A DNA stretch of 20,190 bases from a virus, in the IMG/VR virus record IMGVR_UViG_3300017739_000163, positions 1 through 20,190 of that record. One strand, written 5' to 3'. Both the position numbers and the translations under genes were made by a program. Below, piece after piece: positions 6,875 to 15,500 of this stretch (its first letter is position 1; the number at the start of each line of letters is the position of its first letter). The notes beneath the pieces are model-generated. The model saw nothing but the letters and a program-made list of their open reading frames with translations, made no database searches and was not told the origin of the DNA.

Positions 6875-7142
6875 GCTTTCTCCTTATAGCTTCTTTGCCT
6901 TTCTTAGCAATCTCAGCTTGTTTAGATTTGCCAGCTACTTTAGCTCTTTGCTCTAGTACAGTTAGTATTTGTATTTTACGAGCAAAAGGTTTATTTACAT
7001 TTTTTACTTTACGAACAGTATCTCTAGCATCTTGGACAGTAGCAAACTTTATACCGACTGTATCTTTAGGATTTTCGTCTGTATATAAACGTCTGCCACT
7101 GCCCTTTGGCTTTTTACCTGTTCCTTTTTTAGGATCTGCCAT
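6840..7142 (-). CDS. Basic conserved marine-phage protein
   Basis: This encodes 100 residues. The N-terminus MADPKKGTGKKPKGSGRRLY is flexible and basic. A helical middle follows (FATVQDARDTVRKVKNVNKPF, ARKIQILTVLEQRAKVAGK), then a Lys-rich tail (IRRKHGKTSPTKNKK). I recall near-identical N-termini in other marine phages and in environmental genomes, always as uncharacterised proteins. The charge pattern with disordered basic ends resembles small histone-like or DNA-condensing proteins, but no HU or H-NS motif is present. It overlaps the preceding YRG-repeat gene by 14 bp, so it is probably under the same riboswitch. Confidence 0.7.
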   Translation of the reverse strand: MADPKKGTGKKPKGSGRRLYTDENPKDTVGIKFATVQDARDTVRKVKNVNKPFARKIQILTVLEQRAKVAGKSKQAEIAKKGKEAIRRKHGKTSPTKNKK

Positions 7143-7293
7143 CCCACTTTACTCCACGATAAACGCCTTTTTTAGGCTTTGAAGGTTCTTCAGTTTTGTT
7201 TTTATATTTAACACCTCTGTAAGTACCTTCTTCAACTTTAGTTTTTTCTTCTTTTTCAGAACCTACACGCAAACCTCTATAGTAATTATCCAT
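7129..7293 (-). CDS. YRG-repeat small protein (DUF4278-like), riboswitch-controlled
   Basis: This encodes 54 residues from ATG 7293, which has a strong GGAGG six bases upstream; an in-frame ATG at 7326 would lie next to the riboswitch and is rejected. Three copies of one motif are present: YYRGLRVG (about residues 4-11), TYRGVKYKNK (about 24-33) and VYRGVKWDG (about 44-52), separated by charged linkers. The YRGxxY pattern is that of DUF4278, small proteins of cyanobacteria and marine phages. A glutamine-type aptamer lies upstream; Downstream-peptide RNAs are known to precede genes for short peptides of this size. Its biochemical role is unknown; a link to nitrogen status is inferred from the riboswitch. 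Confidence 0.75.
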   Translation of the reverse strand: MDNYYRGLRVGSEKEEKTKVEEGTYRGVKYKNKTEEPSKPKKGVYRGVKWDGRS

Positions 7294-7299
7294 AGTATA

Positions 7300-7304
7300 C
7301 CTCC
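7300..7304 (-). promoter_or_regulatory. GGAGG ribosome binding site of the YRG-repeat gene
   Basis: GGAGG at 7304-7300 lies six bases before the ATG at 7293 and fixes the start. It lies 23 bases after the 3' end of the aptamer, so riboswitch control of translation initiation is feasible, although I find no strong alternative helix that hides it. Confidence 0.75.
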
Positions 7305-7327
7305 AGTTAGTATTGAAATTAATCAAT

Positions 7328-7374
7328 GCGTTCCTTCGGCACTATGCCTACTTCCGTCCCAGTAGGGATGAACG
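7328..7374 (-). ncRNA. Glutamine riboswitch aptamer (Downstream-peptide/glnA type)
   Basis: Read on the minus strand, CGTTC (7374-7370) pairs with GAACG (7333-7329) as P1. TCCC, loop TACT and GGGA form P2. The invariant-looking core GGACGGAAGTAGG follows. GGCA, loop TAG and TGCC form P3, then CCGAAGGAACGC closes P1. The conserved core and closing strand match the glutamine aptamers as I remember them, while stem sequences differ but remain paired. Known members bind L-glutamine and are found in cyanobacteria, cyanophages and marine metagenomes, usually before glnA or short-peptide genes; here the next gene is the YRG-repeat gene. Upstream, AATAAT at 7391-7386 could be a -10 element placing a start near 7379, but no good -35 is seen. 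Confidence 0.88.
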
Positions 7375-7386
7375 TGTTAAGTTAGA

Positions 7387-7575
7387 TTATTTGTAACCGC
7401 CTCCTGCTGCTTTGTATTGTTTAGCAAGCATTTGAGCTTTACGCCCTGACCATTGCCCTGGTTTACCTCCTTTTGAACCTGCTTTAATTTTATTAAACAG
7501 TCGCTTACGCATAGTAGGCTTAGTATAGTTACCAGCCTCGTTTACCCTAGATTTACTTTTTTTCTTAGCAGCCAT
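7387..7575 (-). CDS. Basic conserved marine-phage protein
   Basis: This encodes 62 residues, MAAKKKSKSRVNEAGNYTKP to a C-terminal KAAGGGYK, with RKRLFNKIKAGSKGGKPGQW in the middle. The ATG at 7575 is preceded by GAGGA at a good distance; a longer reading from 7632 overlaps the preceding gene and lacks support. I recall very similar sequences in cyanophages, other marine phages and algal viruses, always uncharacterised. High Lys/Arg/Gly content suggests nucleic-acid binding or a ribosome-like contact. The stop lies 12 bp before the riboswitch, so this gene is outside its control. Confidence 0.75.
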   Translation of the reverse strand: MAAKKKSKSRVNEAGNYTKPTMRKRLFNKIKAGSKGGKPGQWSGRKAQMLAKQYKAAGGGYK

Positions 7576-7576
7576 A

Positions 7577-7828
7577 TCATTCCTCTTTCTTTTTTGCTGG
7601 ATCTCTAAATAGTATCTTAGTACCTGCATCATTTACATTGATCTGACGCACTCTACAGTACGTTTTAAAATAATTATTATTACCTAACATAGAATTATTA
7701 TTAGCTACTGACTGACTATTAAGTGCAGCAGAGTATTCTAAACAAGAAGTTAGTTCTCTAAAATAAAACTCTTCTCCTGTAGGTTGCCCTCGCTCTAAAA
7801 TAAGAAGGACAAATATCATCATAGTCAT
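7577..7828 (-). CDS. Small protein with N-terminal hydrophobic anchor
   Basis: This encodes 83 residues. MTMMIFVLLIL is a short hydrophobic stretch that could be a signal anchor, followed by ERGQPTGEEFYFRELTSCLE and later TYCRVRQINV; the two cysteines (C29, C58) could form a disulphide if the protein is exported. The layout (short anchor, PTGE.YFR, Cys-x4-7-Ala-x-Leu, then TYC) matches my memory of uncharacterised marine phage proteins. The start overlaps the upstream stop (ATGA). The lysis genes are nearby, so an envelope role is possible. Confidence 0.65.
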   Translation of the reverse strand: MTMMIFVLLILERGQPTGEEFYFRELTSCLEYSAALNSQSVANNNSMLGNNNYFKTYCRVRQINVNDAGTKILFRDPAKKKEE

Positions 7829-8055
7829 GCTTTAATATCTACCGTATATTTATCTTGATTATAAATTTTTAAAATAGTAACCAGCAACTGACCATTTTTA
7901 TATTCATAGTAAAACTGTTCAAGATAAGTTATAGCCTGTACAGCCCCTTTTATAGCAAAAGTTTTTTGCTTTATAGAATACATTTCTCTTACCTTGTCAG
8001 GTACTATAGACTCCTGTGCGTTAACACTATTAGGAAAAGGAGGTATAGCTTCCAC
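7825..8055 (-). CDS. Small hypothetical protein (GTG start)
   Basis: This encodes 76 residues if started at GTG 8055, which overlaps the upstream stop as TAGTG and has AGAAGA a few bases before it. The next in-frame ATG (about 7983, MYSIKQKTF) would cut it to about 52 residues. The C-terminal part (AVQAITYLEQFYYEYKNGQL, then VTILKIYNQDKYTVDIKA) looks beta-rich. No known domain. Its stop overlaps the next start (ATGA). Confidence 0.6.
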   Translation of the reverse strand: MEAIPPFPNSVNAQESIVPDKVREMYSIKQKTFAIKGAVQAITYLEQFYYEYKNGQLLVTILKIYNQDKYTVDIKA

Positions 8056-8294
8056 TACAATCTTCTTTTCTTTTTAACAGCCTCCACTTTTACTGCCGTA
8101 GGTGCTTGTAGCTCCCATGTCAGCAGCAGCAGCTTCGTGTCCCACGCTGTTCCAAGGACTCTTGGCGCTTGGTTACGCACATACACAGTCGCTCCGTATC
8201 CGCACTTTTGGTAGTTGTAGCGCAGCCACACTTCCGCAACTTTGTGTCGTTTTGCTGGGGGTTGGACGTAGCGTAGCATTCTGTATTCTCGCAT
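8055..8294 (-). CDS. Hypothetical protein in a GC-rich island
   Basis: This encodes 79 residues, starting MREYRMLRYVQPPAKRHKV and ending in VKKKRRL. The first ATG in frame is 8294; no clear ribosome binding site precedes it, and the frame stays open upstream with no ATG, GTG or TTG, so the true start is uncertain. Composition looks normal for a protein (WLRYNYQKCGYGATVYVRNQ), unlike the Cys-rich alternative frame 8326-8120. GC content (over 50%) is well above the flanks, suggesting separate origin. The stop overlaps the next GTG start. Function not recognised. Confidence 0.55.
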   Translation of the reverse strand: MREYRMLRYVQPPAKRHKVAEVWLRYNYQKCGYGATVYVRNQAPRVLGTAWDTKLLLLTWELQAPTAVKVEAVKKKRRL

Positions 8295-8329
8295 GTCGCA
8301 GAATAAGTTTGGTCGTTCTGGATCATAGA

Positions 8330-8632
8330 CTAGCTCTTGCTCAAGAGAGCTTGTACGAGAGCTTGAATCTGTTCGTTCGTTTTTTCTTGAATTTTTTCCT
8401 GTCGGGCCAACGAGTTGACGATTGCTTCGACCTTCTGCTCCGTCACTGCCTGTGCTTGCCCGTTGGCCTGTGCCTTTGCCGCAGCTTGCTCTGCTATCTG
8501 AGCTATGCGCTCACGATCTTCTGATGCGTGTGCTGTGTTAGCTTGTAGTACGCCCCAAGCCACTGCTAAACTTACAGCAGCAGCACCTATAGGTAGACCC
8601 CACTGGGGTATTCTAATGCTTCCGTCACTCAT
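8330..8632 (-). CDS. Membrane-anchored coiled-coil protein, probable lysis accessory
   Basis: This encodes 100 residues. One membrane segment (about 12-30, GLPIGAAAVSLAVAWGVLQ) is followed by a long Ala/Gln/Glu-rich helix (about 37-98, DRERIAQIAEQAAAKAQ onwards) with coiled-coil spacing. It starts two bases after the holin stop. The N-anchor plus coiled-coil plan and the holin/endolysin context fit an i-spanin or a second holin-like protein, but no lipoprotein partner (o-spanin) is seen beside it, so the role is open. GC content is far above the rest of the window. Confidence 0.7.
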   Translation of the reverse strand: MSDGSIRIPQWGLPIGAAAVSLAVAWGVLQANTAHASEDRERIAQIAEQAAAKAQANGQAQAVTEQKVEAIVNSLARQEKIQEKTNEQIQALVQALLSKS

Positions 8633-8634
8633 AA

Positions 8635-9000
8635 TTATTTCCTTTTATTCATTATTCCCATTACAGATCTAACGCCAAATGATGCAGCAATGATTACAGA
8701 CAAACTGTACTGATACCAATCTGGCATGTTTTCTAATGCTTCAAAACCTGCTTGTACATATTCTACAGTTGCAGGAAAGAAACAAAGTACAAGAGGCACA
8801 CTAAATAGAAGTGTAAGCCACTCATCTTTCCAGGATTGATTGGATGCTCTAGCCATAGCAGTTTCCCAATCAGCAACAGATTCAGCTTGCTTTACCATTA
8901 CAGTAGCTTCTGCTTCTGCTTTAGCTTTAGTCTTAGCTACTTTACCTTCTAGCCAAGTCCCTCCTAATTTTACAAGACCATCAAGTACTGGAATCGCCAT
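8635..9000 (-). CDS. 3-TM holin (GTA_holin_3TM-like)
   Basis: This encodes 121 residues. It opens with a weakly hydrophobic helix (MAIPVLDGLVKLGGTWLEGK), then an Ala/Lys/Glu-rich helix (about 20-42). The family signature DWE...SWKDEW follows (44-61), then a membrane segment (about 62-79, LTLLFSVPLVLCFFPA), a linker with AGFEALENMPDWY, and a second membrane segment (about 97-115, SLSVIIAASFGVRSVMG). This order fits the 3TM holin family known from gene transfer agents and marine phages. The holin permeabilises the inner membrane at the set time so that endolysin reaches the cell wall. GAGGA before the ATG supports this start, which lies within the end of the preceding gene. Confidence 0.85.
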   Translation of the reverse strand: MAIPVLDGLVKLGGTWLEGKVAKTKAKAEAEATVMVKQAESVADWETAMARASNQSWKDEWLTLLFSVPLVLCFFPATVEYVQAGFEALENMPDWYQYSLSVIIAASFGVRSVMGIMNKRK

Positions 9001-9157
9001 TAACTTCTTCCTCTATTTGATCTAAAATAGTTTGTTGTTGTTCTTCAAACAAAACACGAAAGTCTTCGTATTTCATAAATCCTAAGTTATGTTTTGCTTG
9101 GTGTAGTTGATAAAGCCTATAAACTTTACTAAGCATATCTTCACTATATAAAATCAT
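8981..9157 (-). CDS. Small hypothetical protein between endolysin and holin
   Basis: This encodes 58 residues from ATG 9157, which forms TAATG with the endolysin stop and has GGAG just upstream; the in-frame ATG four codons earlier (9169) is less well placed. The sequence (SKVYRLYQLHQAKHNLGF, then FRVLFEEQQQTILDQIEEEV) is helical and charged with no membrane segment. It overlaps the holin start by 20 bp. Its position suggests a lysis or regulatory role, but it matches no family I know. Confidence 0.65.
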   Translation of the reverse strand: MILYSEDMLSKVYRLYQLHQAKHNLGFMKYEDFRVLFEEQQQTILDQIEEEVNGDSST

Positions 9158-9525
9158 TAGTAACTCCATACATGTGGTCTAGGACGTTCTTTAGAATCTG
9201 GTAAATCATCTAAATGTATAAAACGTACTCCCTCTTTCTGGCTTACACCTATTCCTGTAAAACCTGCATTTAAAGCTGCCTGTAAGAGCTTGTGAGCTTG
9301 ATCTCCTCTTACTGCTATATCTACAGCCCTTCCTGATGCATGAGCGCCAGGAGTGTTTTTACGAGCTTCTATAGGGTGGTCAGGGCAACGATAGGCAGAA
9401 GTAATGGGAAAAGCAAAACCTAGCTCACCTCTTAGCTTATCAACCTTTTGCATAAATGCAGGGTCAATGCCATCTGCCTCACAGTGCTTGCATTCTAGTT
9501 CTTTGTCTGTAAAATATTTGTACAT
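9157..9525 (-). CDS. Endolysin, M15-type peptidase (zinc D-Ala-D-Ala or L-Ala-D-Glu)
   Basis: This encodes 122 residues from ATG 9525, which has AGGA six bases upstream; TTG 9546 is a weaker option. Zinc-site motifs of Peptidase_M15_3 are present: SAYRCPDHP (43-51), GAHASGRAVDIAV with H62 and D69, and RFIHLDD with H104. The protein cuts peptide bonds in peptidoglycan stem peptides. C12 and C15 (CKHC) form an additional pair near the N-terminus. It lies directly after the largest virion gene and before a holin, the normal lysis cassette. In-frame codons upstream encode a hydrophobic stretch (IFFFALIPLLALLGIHM) preceded by a TAG at 9576-9574; see findings. Confidence 0.88.
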   Translation of the reverse strand: MYKYFTDKELECKHCEADGIDPAFMQKVDKLRGELGFAFPITSAYRCPDHPIEARKNTPGAHASGRAVDIAVRGDQAHKLLQAALNAGFTGIGVSQKEGVRFIHLDDLPDSKERPRPHVWSY

Positions 9526-9581
9526 ATGTATTCCTAATAAAGCCAATAAAGGTATTAACGCAAAAAAAAATATCTAAACAT
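9526..9581 (-). other. Hydrophobic upstream extension of the endolysin, broken by a 9-base T run
   Basis: The large virion gene ends TAATG at 9583-9579, the standard coupling signal of this operon. Reading from that ATG gives only MFRYFFLR before a stop. In the M15 frame the same stretch reads IFFFALIPLLALLGIHM, leading straight into the endolysin. The two frames are joined if the T run (T x9 on the minus strand, 9570-9562) were ten long or slipped by one, giving MFRYFFFALIPLLALLGIHM, a convincing signal anchor. Confidence 0.45.
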
Positions 9582-12500
9582 TACAATTTACCTTGCTCTT
9601 GTTTTCTAGCTAACTCATTAAGTTGATTATCAATACGTTTTCTAGCTTCTTCACTTGCTCCTTTATAAGCAGCAGTATCTCTTACACGCTCTGTAATTTC
9701 TGTTTTACGTGGAAACTTTTCAGGCGGTGCTAGTATAGAAGGTTGTTTAGGTTGTTTAGGTTGTTTTTTAAAACGAGCTTTAGCAGCTATCTTACGACGT
9801 TTTTTAGGTTTAAATGCTGACATATCTTTATCAGGAGAGTAATAAACAAAACTATCTTTCTTTAAAGGATTAGCCAGTATAGGTTCAAAGCGTTTAGTAT
9901 CTTTATCATATTCTACTAAAATATCTCCGTCAGGAGTACGCATATATCTAACTCCACCTTTACCACGTTTAACTTGATCTTGTTTAGGATTATAACTTTC
10001 TAAATCTGGACGTTTATCTGTGTCTTGTAAACCTATAATACCTTCAGTTTCATCTGTTTCTCTTGCTCTTGCTGCATCCATTTGACCTCTTGTTTCAAAT
10101 TCTTCAAATGCAGAAAGCGTGTAAGGTTGTTCTTCTGTAATAATAATTTTTTTAAGATACTCATTTGCTGCTTGTTGACTTTCTTTTTGATTTGTTACTG
10201 TAGGAGCAATACTTGCAAATGCTTTAGCATTAGGATGCCGTATATTATTATTTATAGGATGATGCAAAGCTTCAGCAGGTTTTGTTTCTTGCCTACCTTT
10301 AAGAAATGCAGCCATCTCTGATGCATTTAAAAGCCTACCAGATTCATTATTTAAATATTTAGAACTTTGTCCTGGAATAACTTCTGTTATAAAATATAAA
10401 GGAACAGGTATTTGACGATCTGGAACAATTAAACTAGCATCAAATTGATTTTTAAAATCATCATAAGTTTTATTTTGATCAGCATCTTTTAAATTTAGTT
10501 CAGATTTTAAAAGAGCTAAGTTTCTTTCAGTAGCTTGTTTAACTGTTAAAGTTTTGCTAGGAAAAACTTGTGGAATACCTAAAGCAATTCTATTCATTCT
10601 ATTTTCATATTCTCCAGCAAGCTCTCCTTCAAGTTGAGCATACTTACTATGTGCATATTCATGTCGTTTTACAAACTCTTCCCATTCTTCTCTTGTTTCA
10701 ATTGCATTTTCTGGTAACGGTTCTGCTCCTGGTTTTTTTTCTAAAACATCTGGGCGTAAAGTTGTCCACGCTTTTTGTTGATATTTTTCTTCCATTCTTA
10801 CAGGATCAATATAAATTGTATTATCAGATTTACTATGATAAGCAAAAGCATCTTTTTGTTTAGGTAAAGGCCCAAACACTACAGGAACATTAGGTAATTC
10901 TTCTTTTAATGTTCCTAATTCTTTATCTCTAGGAATTAAAGAAGTTACAATGTTAAAAGGCCCAGCATTAATTTTTTGCTTTAAACTTTCTGTAGAAGTG
11001 TTTGGCCCTATTTTATTTTGCTCAATAAATTTTGTACGATAATTTTCATGTAGTTGCGTATTAAAATCAAAATATGTTTGCGTTGATATTACAGGTGATA
11101 CTGAATCTTCCATAAACATTGTATCATCTAAAAGAAACCAACTTTTATTTGGTTGTATTTCTGATGCAAGTAAAGGCTCATTGCGTCCTTCAAAACTATA
11201 TGTTGTTACTGTAGAGTCTATTAAGTCTGGTTTTTCAGGAGGTAATACATCTACTTCTTCAACTCCACTTGCTAGTATTTCTCTAGATCCTGGCATAGCT
11301 TTATCTGCTTCTTCTAGCAAAGTAGTTGCTGTAGCCCCTGTAGATTCAAAAGCAGTACGCACTGGAGGTACTTCTTGTTGTACTGTTTGCTCTGTAACAC
11401 TAACAGCTTCTTTTGCTAAATCTTTTGATTGTTGTTGTTTGGGATTAAACTGAATAGAATCATAACCTGCTTTCTTTAAAAGTTCTGTTACTGATTTATC
11501 TAAAGTTCTAAATGCATTCCAAGCAATACTATCTAAAGGATCTGCATAAGAAAGATCTTCAATATTTGTAGCAAGAATACGTTTTCTTTCTTTTCTTAAT
11601 CTATCAAGTTGTTTTAATAACTGAGAATCTTTTAACTTACTCATAAAGTTTTCATCTTCTAACAAATCGCTAGGATTAAACTCTTGATTTAACTCACCAT
11701 CATAAACAAAAGGATTTAAAGTTCTAATAGTTCCTTTTCGTGATTTAGGAATATTGACAGGTGGTTGAGTTTGTGCTACCATCCAACCTGTTTTATTCTG
11801 AACTATATATACATCATCTTTAACAGCAGACTCTTCAATGTTCAAACTTTTTAACAATTCTGCTTGCTTTCTGTCTTGAATAGGTGTATCTTCATAACTA
11901 ATGAAATTATCTAACTCGACTTTATTTTCTTGTGTAGGATCAAAAGTAACTCTATCAGTTTCATCATCTGTAAGACTTAATGTTTTCTTTATAGCCTTAA
12001 CTATACTTCCTTTAACAAATCTATCTCTATTATCAATTATATCTCCTGCCTGATCTTCATAAGGCATACCTGTCATACGATCTATACGACTACTAGGATT
12101 TACAGAAGCTTTAGGAACATTACTAAATACTTCCCCACCTTCTGCATAAGGTTTAACTTGCTCTAAATAATCTCGTCTTGGACGCTGTAAATAAGCTTGA
12201 TAAGATTGTTCTCTTAATGGTGGCTTTAATCCAATAGCTCTATCAATAGACTTACCTACTTCTTTAACATCTTGCTTAAAAGAATTATTTTCTACTACAC
12301 TTGGCAATGCTCTATATAAACTATATCCTGGAGTATTAGTTGCTAAAAGTTCTCCTGGCCCTTTACGATACAAAATAGCATCAATAGCATCACCTACTAT
12401 TGGCCCTGTAACTGCTTTAGTTACTGAACCTAACGCACCTCCACCTATCTCTGCATTTTCTCTAGCATTTTTAACATACTCACCATAGCCAAACCCACCC

Positions 12501-15500
12501 CAACGAGACACAGCTTCAAATGCTATTTCTCCTGCGTCTTGTTCTTCACCTGATGAGTCTTTAAAGCTACCACCATTACGAACCCAATTAGTACCTGCTG
12601 CTGCCATAGTCATTAACAAACCTGTACCTAAAACTTTACCTCCCCCACGAATAGGATCTCTGGCTGCTTGGCCGTAAAAGTTTTTAAGAACAGTATTACT
12701 AAAAGCAGTAGGGTATCCCATAAACTGTAACAACACAGTACCCATAGGTGTTTGTTGTGCATGAGGTCTAATAGATGCTGCTTTAGAAGGATCTAAAATT
12801 ACTTCATTAGTAAAACGTGCAGCACCTCCCATAACATTAGTTTCGTAAAAATCATTCCATTGTCTTAAACCATTTACTACTTTTTCAGTATATTTATTAG
12901 CTCCAGCTTTTTCCCATTGCAAACCTCTTCCAATATTTACACCTAAATCTAATAACTCTTGGGCTAAACGATTATATTCTTTACTTTTATTATCTAATCT
13001 ATTCATCTTTCTAAGATTCTGAGTAATTAAATCTTTACCCATTGTAAAAGATGCAAGCTGCACAGTACGTGTCCATTGCTCTAGTAAATTTAATCTAAAG
13101 AAACCACTTTGTATTTTTTTACCTTTAGTACTCTGAATGCCTTCTCCAGCCAAGCCATCAATACGTTGAGCTACTGCTTGATTAATTCCTAAAAATACTC
13201 TATGCATTTCTGCAAGAGCATCTTCTTTACTTAAATTAAATCTATCTTGAAGCTCTCTAACCGTACCTTGACTTTGTTTTTGTACTGAATACTTGACAGT
13301 TTGAGCCACACCTTTTGCCCATGTCGCTGTGTTTAAACGAGTTAAAGGTATAAAGATTTCTGTTAAACTAGATAATGTAGCTAAAGGTAAATGAGCTAAT
13401 TGTTGTGTAATCTTTATAGTATCTGGAACAACACTTAAACCATTCATTCCGAAGTTTTGATTATCTAAACCAGTAGTAAAATTATAAAGCCTTGCTAATT
13501 CTTCTTTATCATTATTAGTAAGAGTAATATTTTTTGCTTTAAGTTGTGATTCAATATCTCTAACATATCTTTCATTAAAGTCATTTATATTTTTACCAAG
13601 AGTTCTACTTCGTGCATACAGCCTAGAACTTTGCGTAAAGTAATCACGCATTAAACTGTCAAAATCGTGGTCTATAAACTTTTCAATTTCTAAATCATCA
13701 AGTAAAAATAATTTTCTAGGACTAAAAGATGATGGAGCTACAGTACCTAAAGTTTCAATATCAAGTGTGTTAACTTGAGTCTTTTTACTAAGCATATCGT
13801 CAATAATATTATTAGCTACTTCATATTTAGCTGTGCGTAAATCAGCAGCATCTTTACCTTTAAGAATATCTGGTAAAGTATTAGCAATTTTTCTTTTAGC
13901 TTTTTCATTTATTACAAAAAGTTCTCCTAATTTAGCATTTATTTCATCTGTATTTTTTATTAAGAAAGGTGCTTCAATAGAAATTCCTTCTGCATTATAT
14001 TCTCTTTGTAGTTTTTCTATAAAACTATTTACATCCTCAACACGTTGATTTTTTAAATTATCTACCATATCTTCAAACGTATCTGAAAGATTAGTTTTGC
14101 GTATGTACTCTTCTTTTTGAGGGCCATCAGGCAATAAACTAATAACTTTAACATCAGAAATAGAAACAGCATTACTGTTTACCATAATATCTGCAAGTTC
14201 TTTTCTATTTTCCTGAACTTCACTCCACTTCCAACGGCGAGTAAGCCAATCATTAGGGCCAGAATTTAAAGGTTGTCTAAAAATTCCTACATTTTTACCG
14301 TCTTCTAAAACACTGCCAGCTAAATCTTTCATTTTAGTAGCTATTTTATAATGTGTTGCAGTTGCTTCAGGAACTTTTGTTCCCCATTCATTACTTTTAA
14401 CACGCATGAGCTTATCCATAATAAACTCATCTTCTTTATTCATTTTTCCTCTAATTAATAAAGGGCGTATTAAGTCTTCATATTGTTGAAAATACTTTCC
14501 TTGATAGTTATTAAGCACTTCATTATAAGAATAATTTAATTTAGCAGCTCCAGGCCCTCTAAATTTAAAAGTGTCATAACGAACAGTAGCTAATAAATTT
14601 TTAAGAGCTGGGGAAGATTCTGCTAAAGTTAAAAATCTAGTTACAGGCTTACCTACTGTTTTAGAAATAACAGTATCTTTTAATTTAGAGGCTTTAAAAC
14701 CTAAACTGTTTTCATCAACAAATGTTTCATCTGAAAACTTAACTAAATTTTGTCGTGCTTCTTGAGAAAATGCAGTAGATGCTTTGCTAATCCCTGCACC
14801 TAATCCTCCACCTAAAGCTGCACCAATTAATGTAGAACCTGCTATATCATATAAATTCAAACCATTTCGTATATCTATACCATCTATAGACTCTCTTTCT
14901 TGACGAAGATAATCATCCATGCCTGTCCATATAGCACCTTCAGCAGCACCTAAAACAGCAGTATTTTTTACTTTATCTTTATAATACTGTCTAACTGCTT
15001 CTTGTCTTGCAAGTTTAGCTTTGTTAATAGTAGACTTCCAATCTACTTTATTATCAATATCTAATTGTTTTAAACCTTCTTTTTGAATTACATCCCATAA
15101 TGGAACATCATCTTTAAAAGTATTGCCTACTTTTTTTAATCCTAATTTAGCTGCTTGAGCCAAACCTTTATTAGCAAACAAACCAGCAGTGCTTGCTCCT
15201 CCAGTAAACGGAGCAGCAATAAGTGCTGCAAGTGTCAAAGGATCTGTAGCTAAATCTACTGTAGCATCTTTAGCAAAGTTTAAGTATTGGCTAAACCCGC
15301 CCATATCAGCTTTATCAAAACGCTGACGCAAATACTTATAGTCTTTCTTTTGTTGATCTGAAAAGCTTGGAATATCTACAAGACTACGTTTTGCACTGGA
15401 ACCTAAGTTCCATTCTTCATCACGAAGATACTCATATACGTCTTCTACTTGCTGATCGTTTTCACCTATACTAGATAAAAATCTTTCAGACACAGCAATA

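Noticed and set aside
7328-7374. The hairpins read as a transcription terminator, or the strand read as a peptide (FIPTGTEVGIVPKERID)
   Set aside because: No T tract follows and no start codon opens that frame; the match to the glutamine aptamer explains all helices and the conserved core.
8055-8092. Possible -1 frameshift at the A-rich run joining the 79-aa and 76-aa genes
   Set aside because: The run does not form an X XXY YYZ heptamer in the zero frame, and TAGTG start-stop overlap explains the arrangement.
8120-8326. 68-residue frame on the minus strand with AAGAG seven bases before its ATG
   Set aside because: Ten or so cysteines, low-complexity ending and no protein-like pattern; the overlapping frame 8294-8055 looks like normal protein and joins properly to the next gene.
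8102-8524. 140-residue plus-strand frame in the GC-rich island
   Set aside because: Antisense to two better supported genes; long frames arise by chance in GC-rich DNA and its composition (Cys, Leu, Ser) is that of a shadow.
8294-8560. Open frame running upstream from ATG 8294 through the coiled-coil gene, as if it were a -1 extension
   Set aside because: No start codon, a Ser/Arg/Gly shadow composition, and high GC explains the lack of stops. Only the last 15 or so codons look protein-like.
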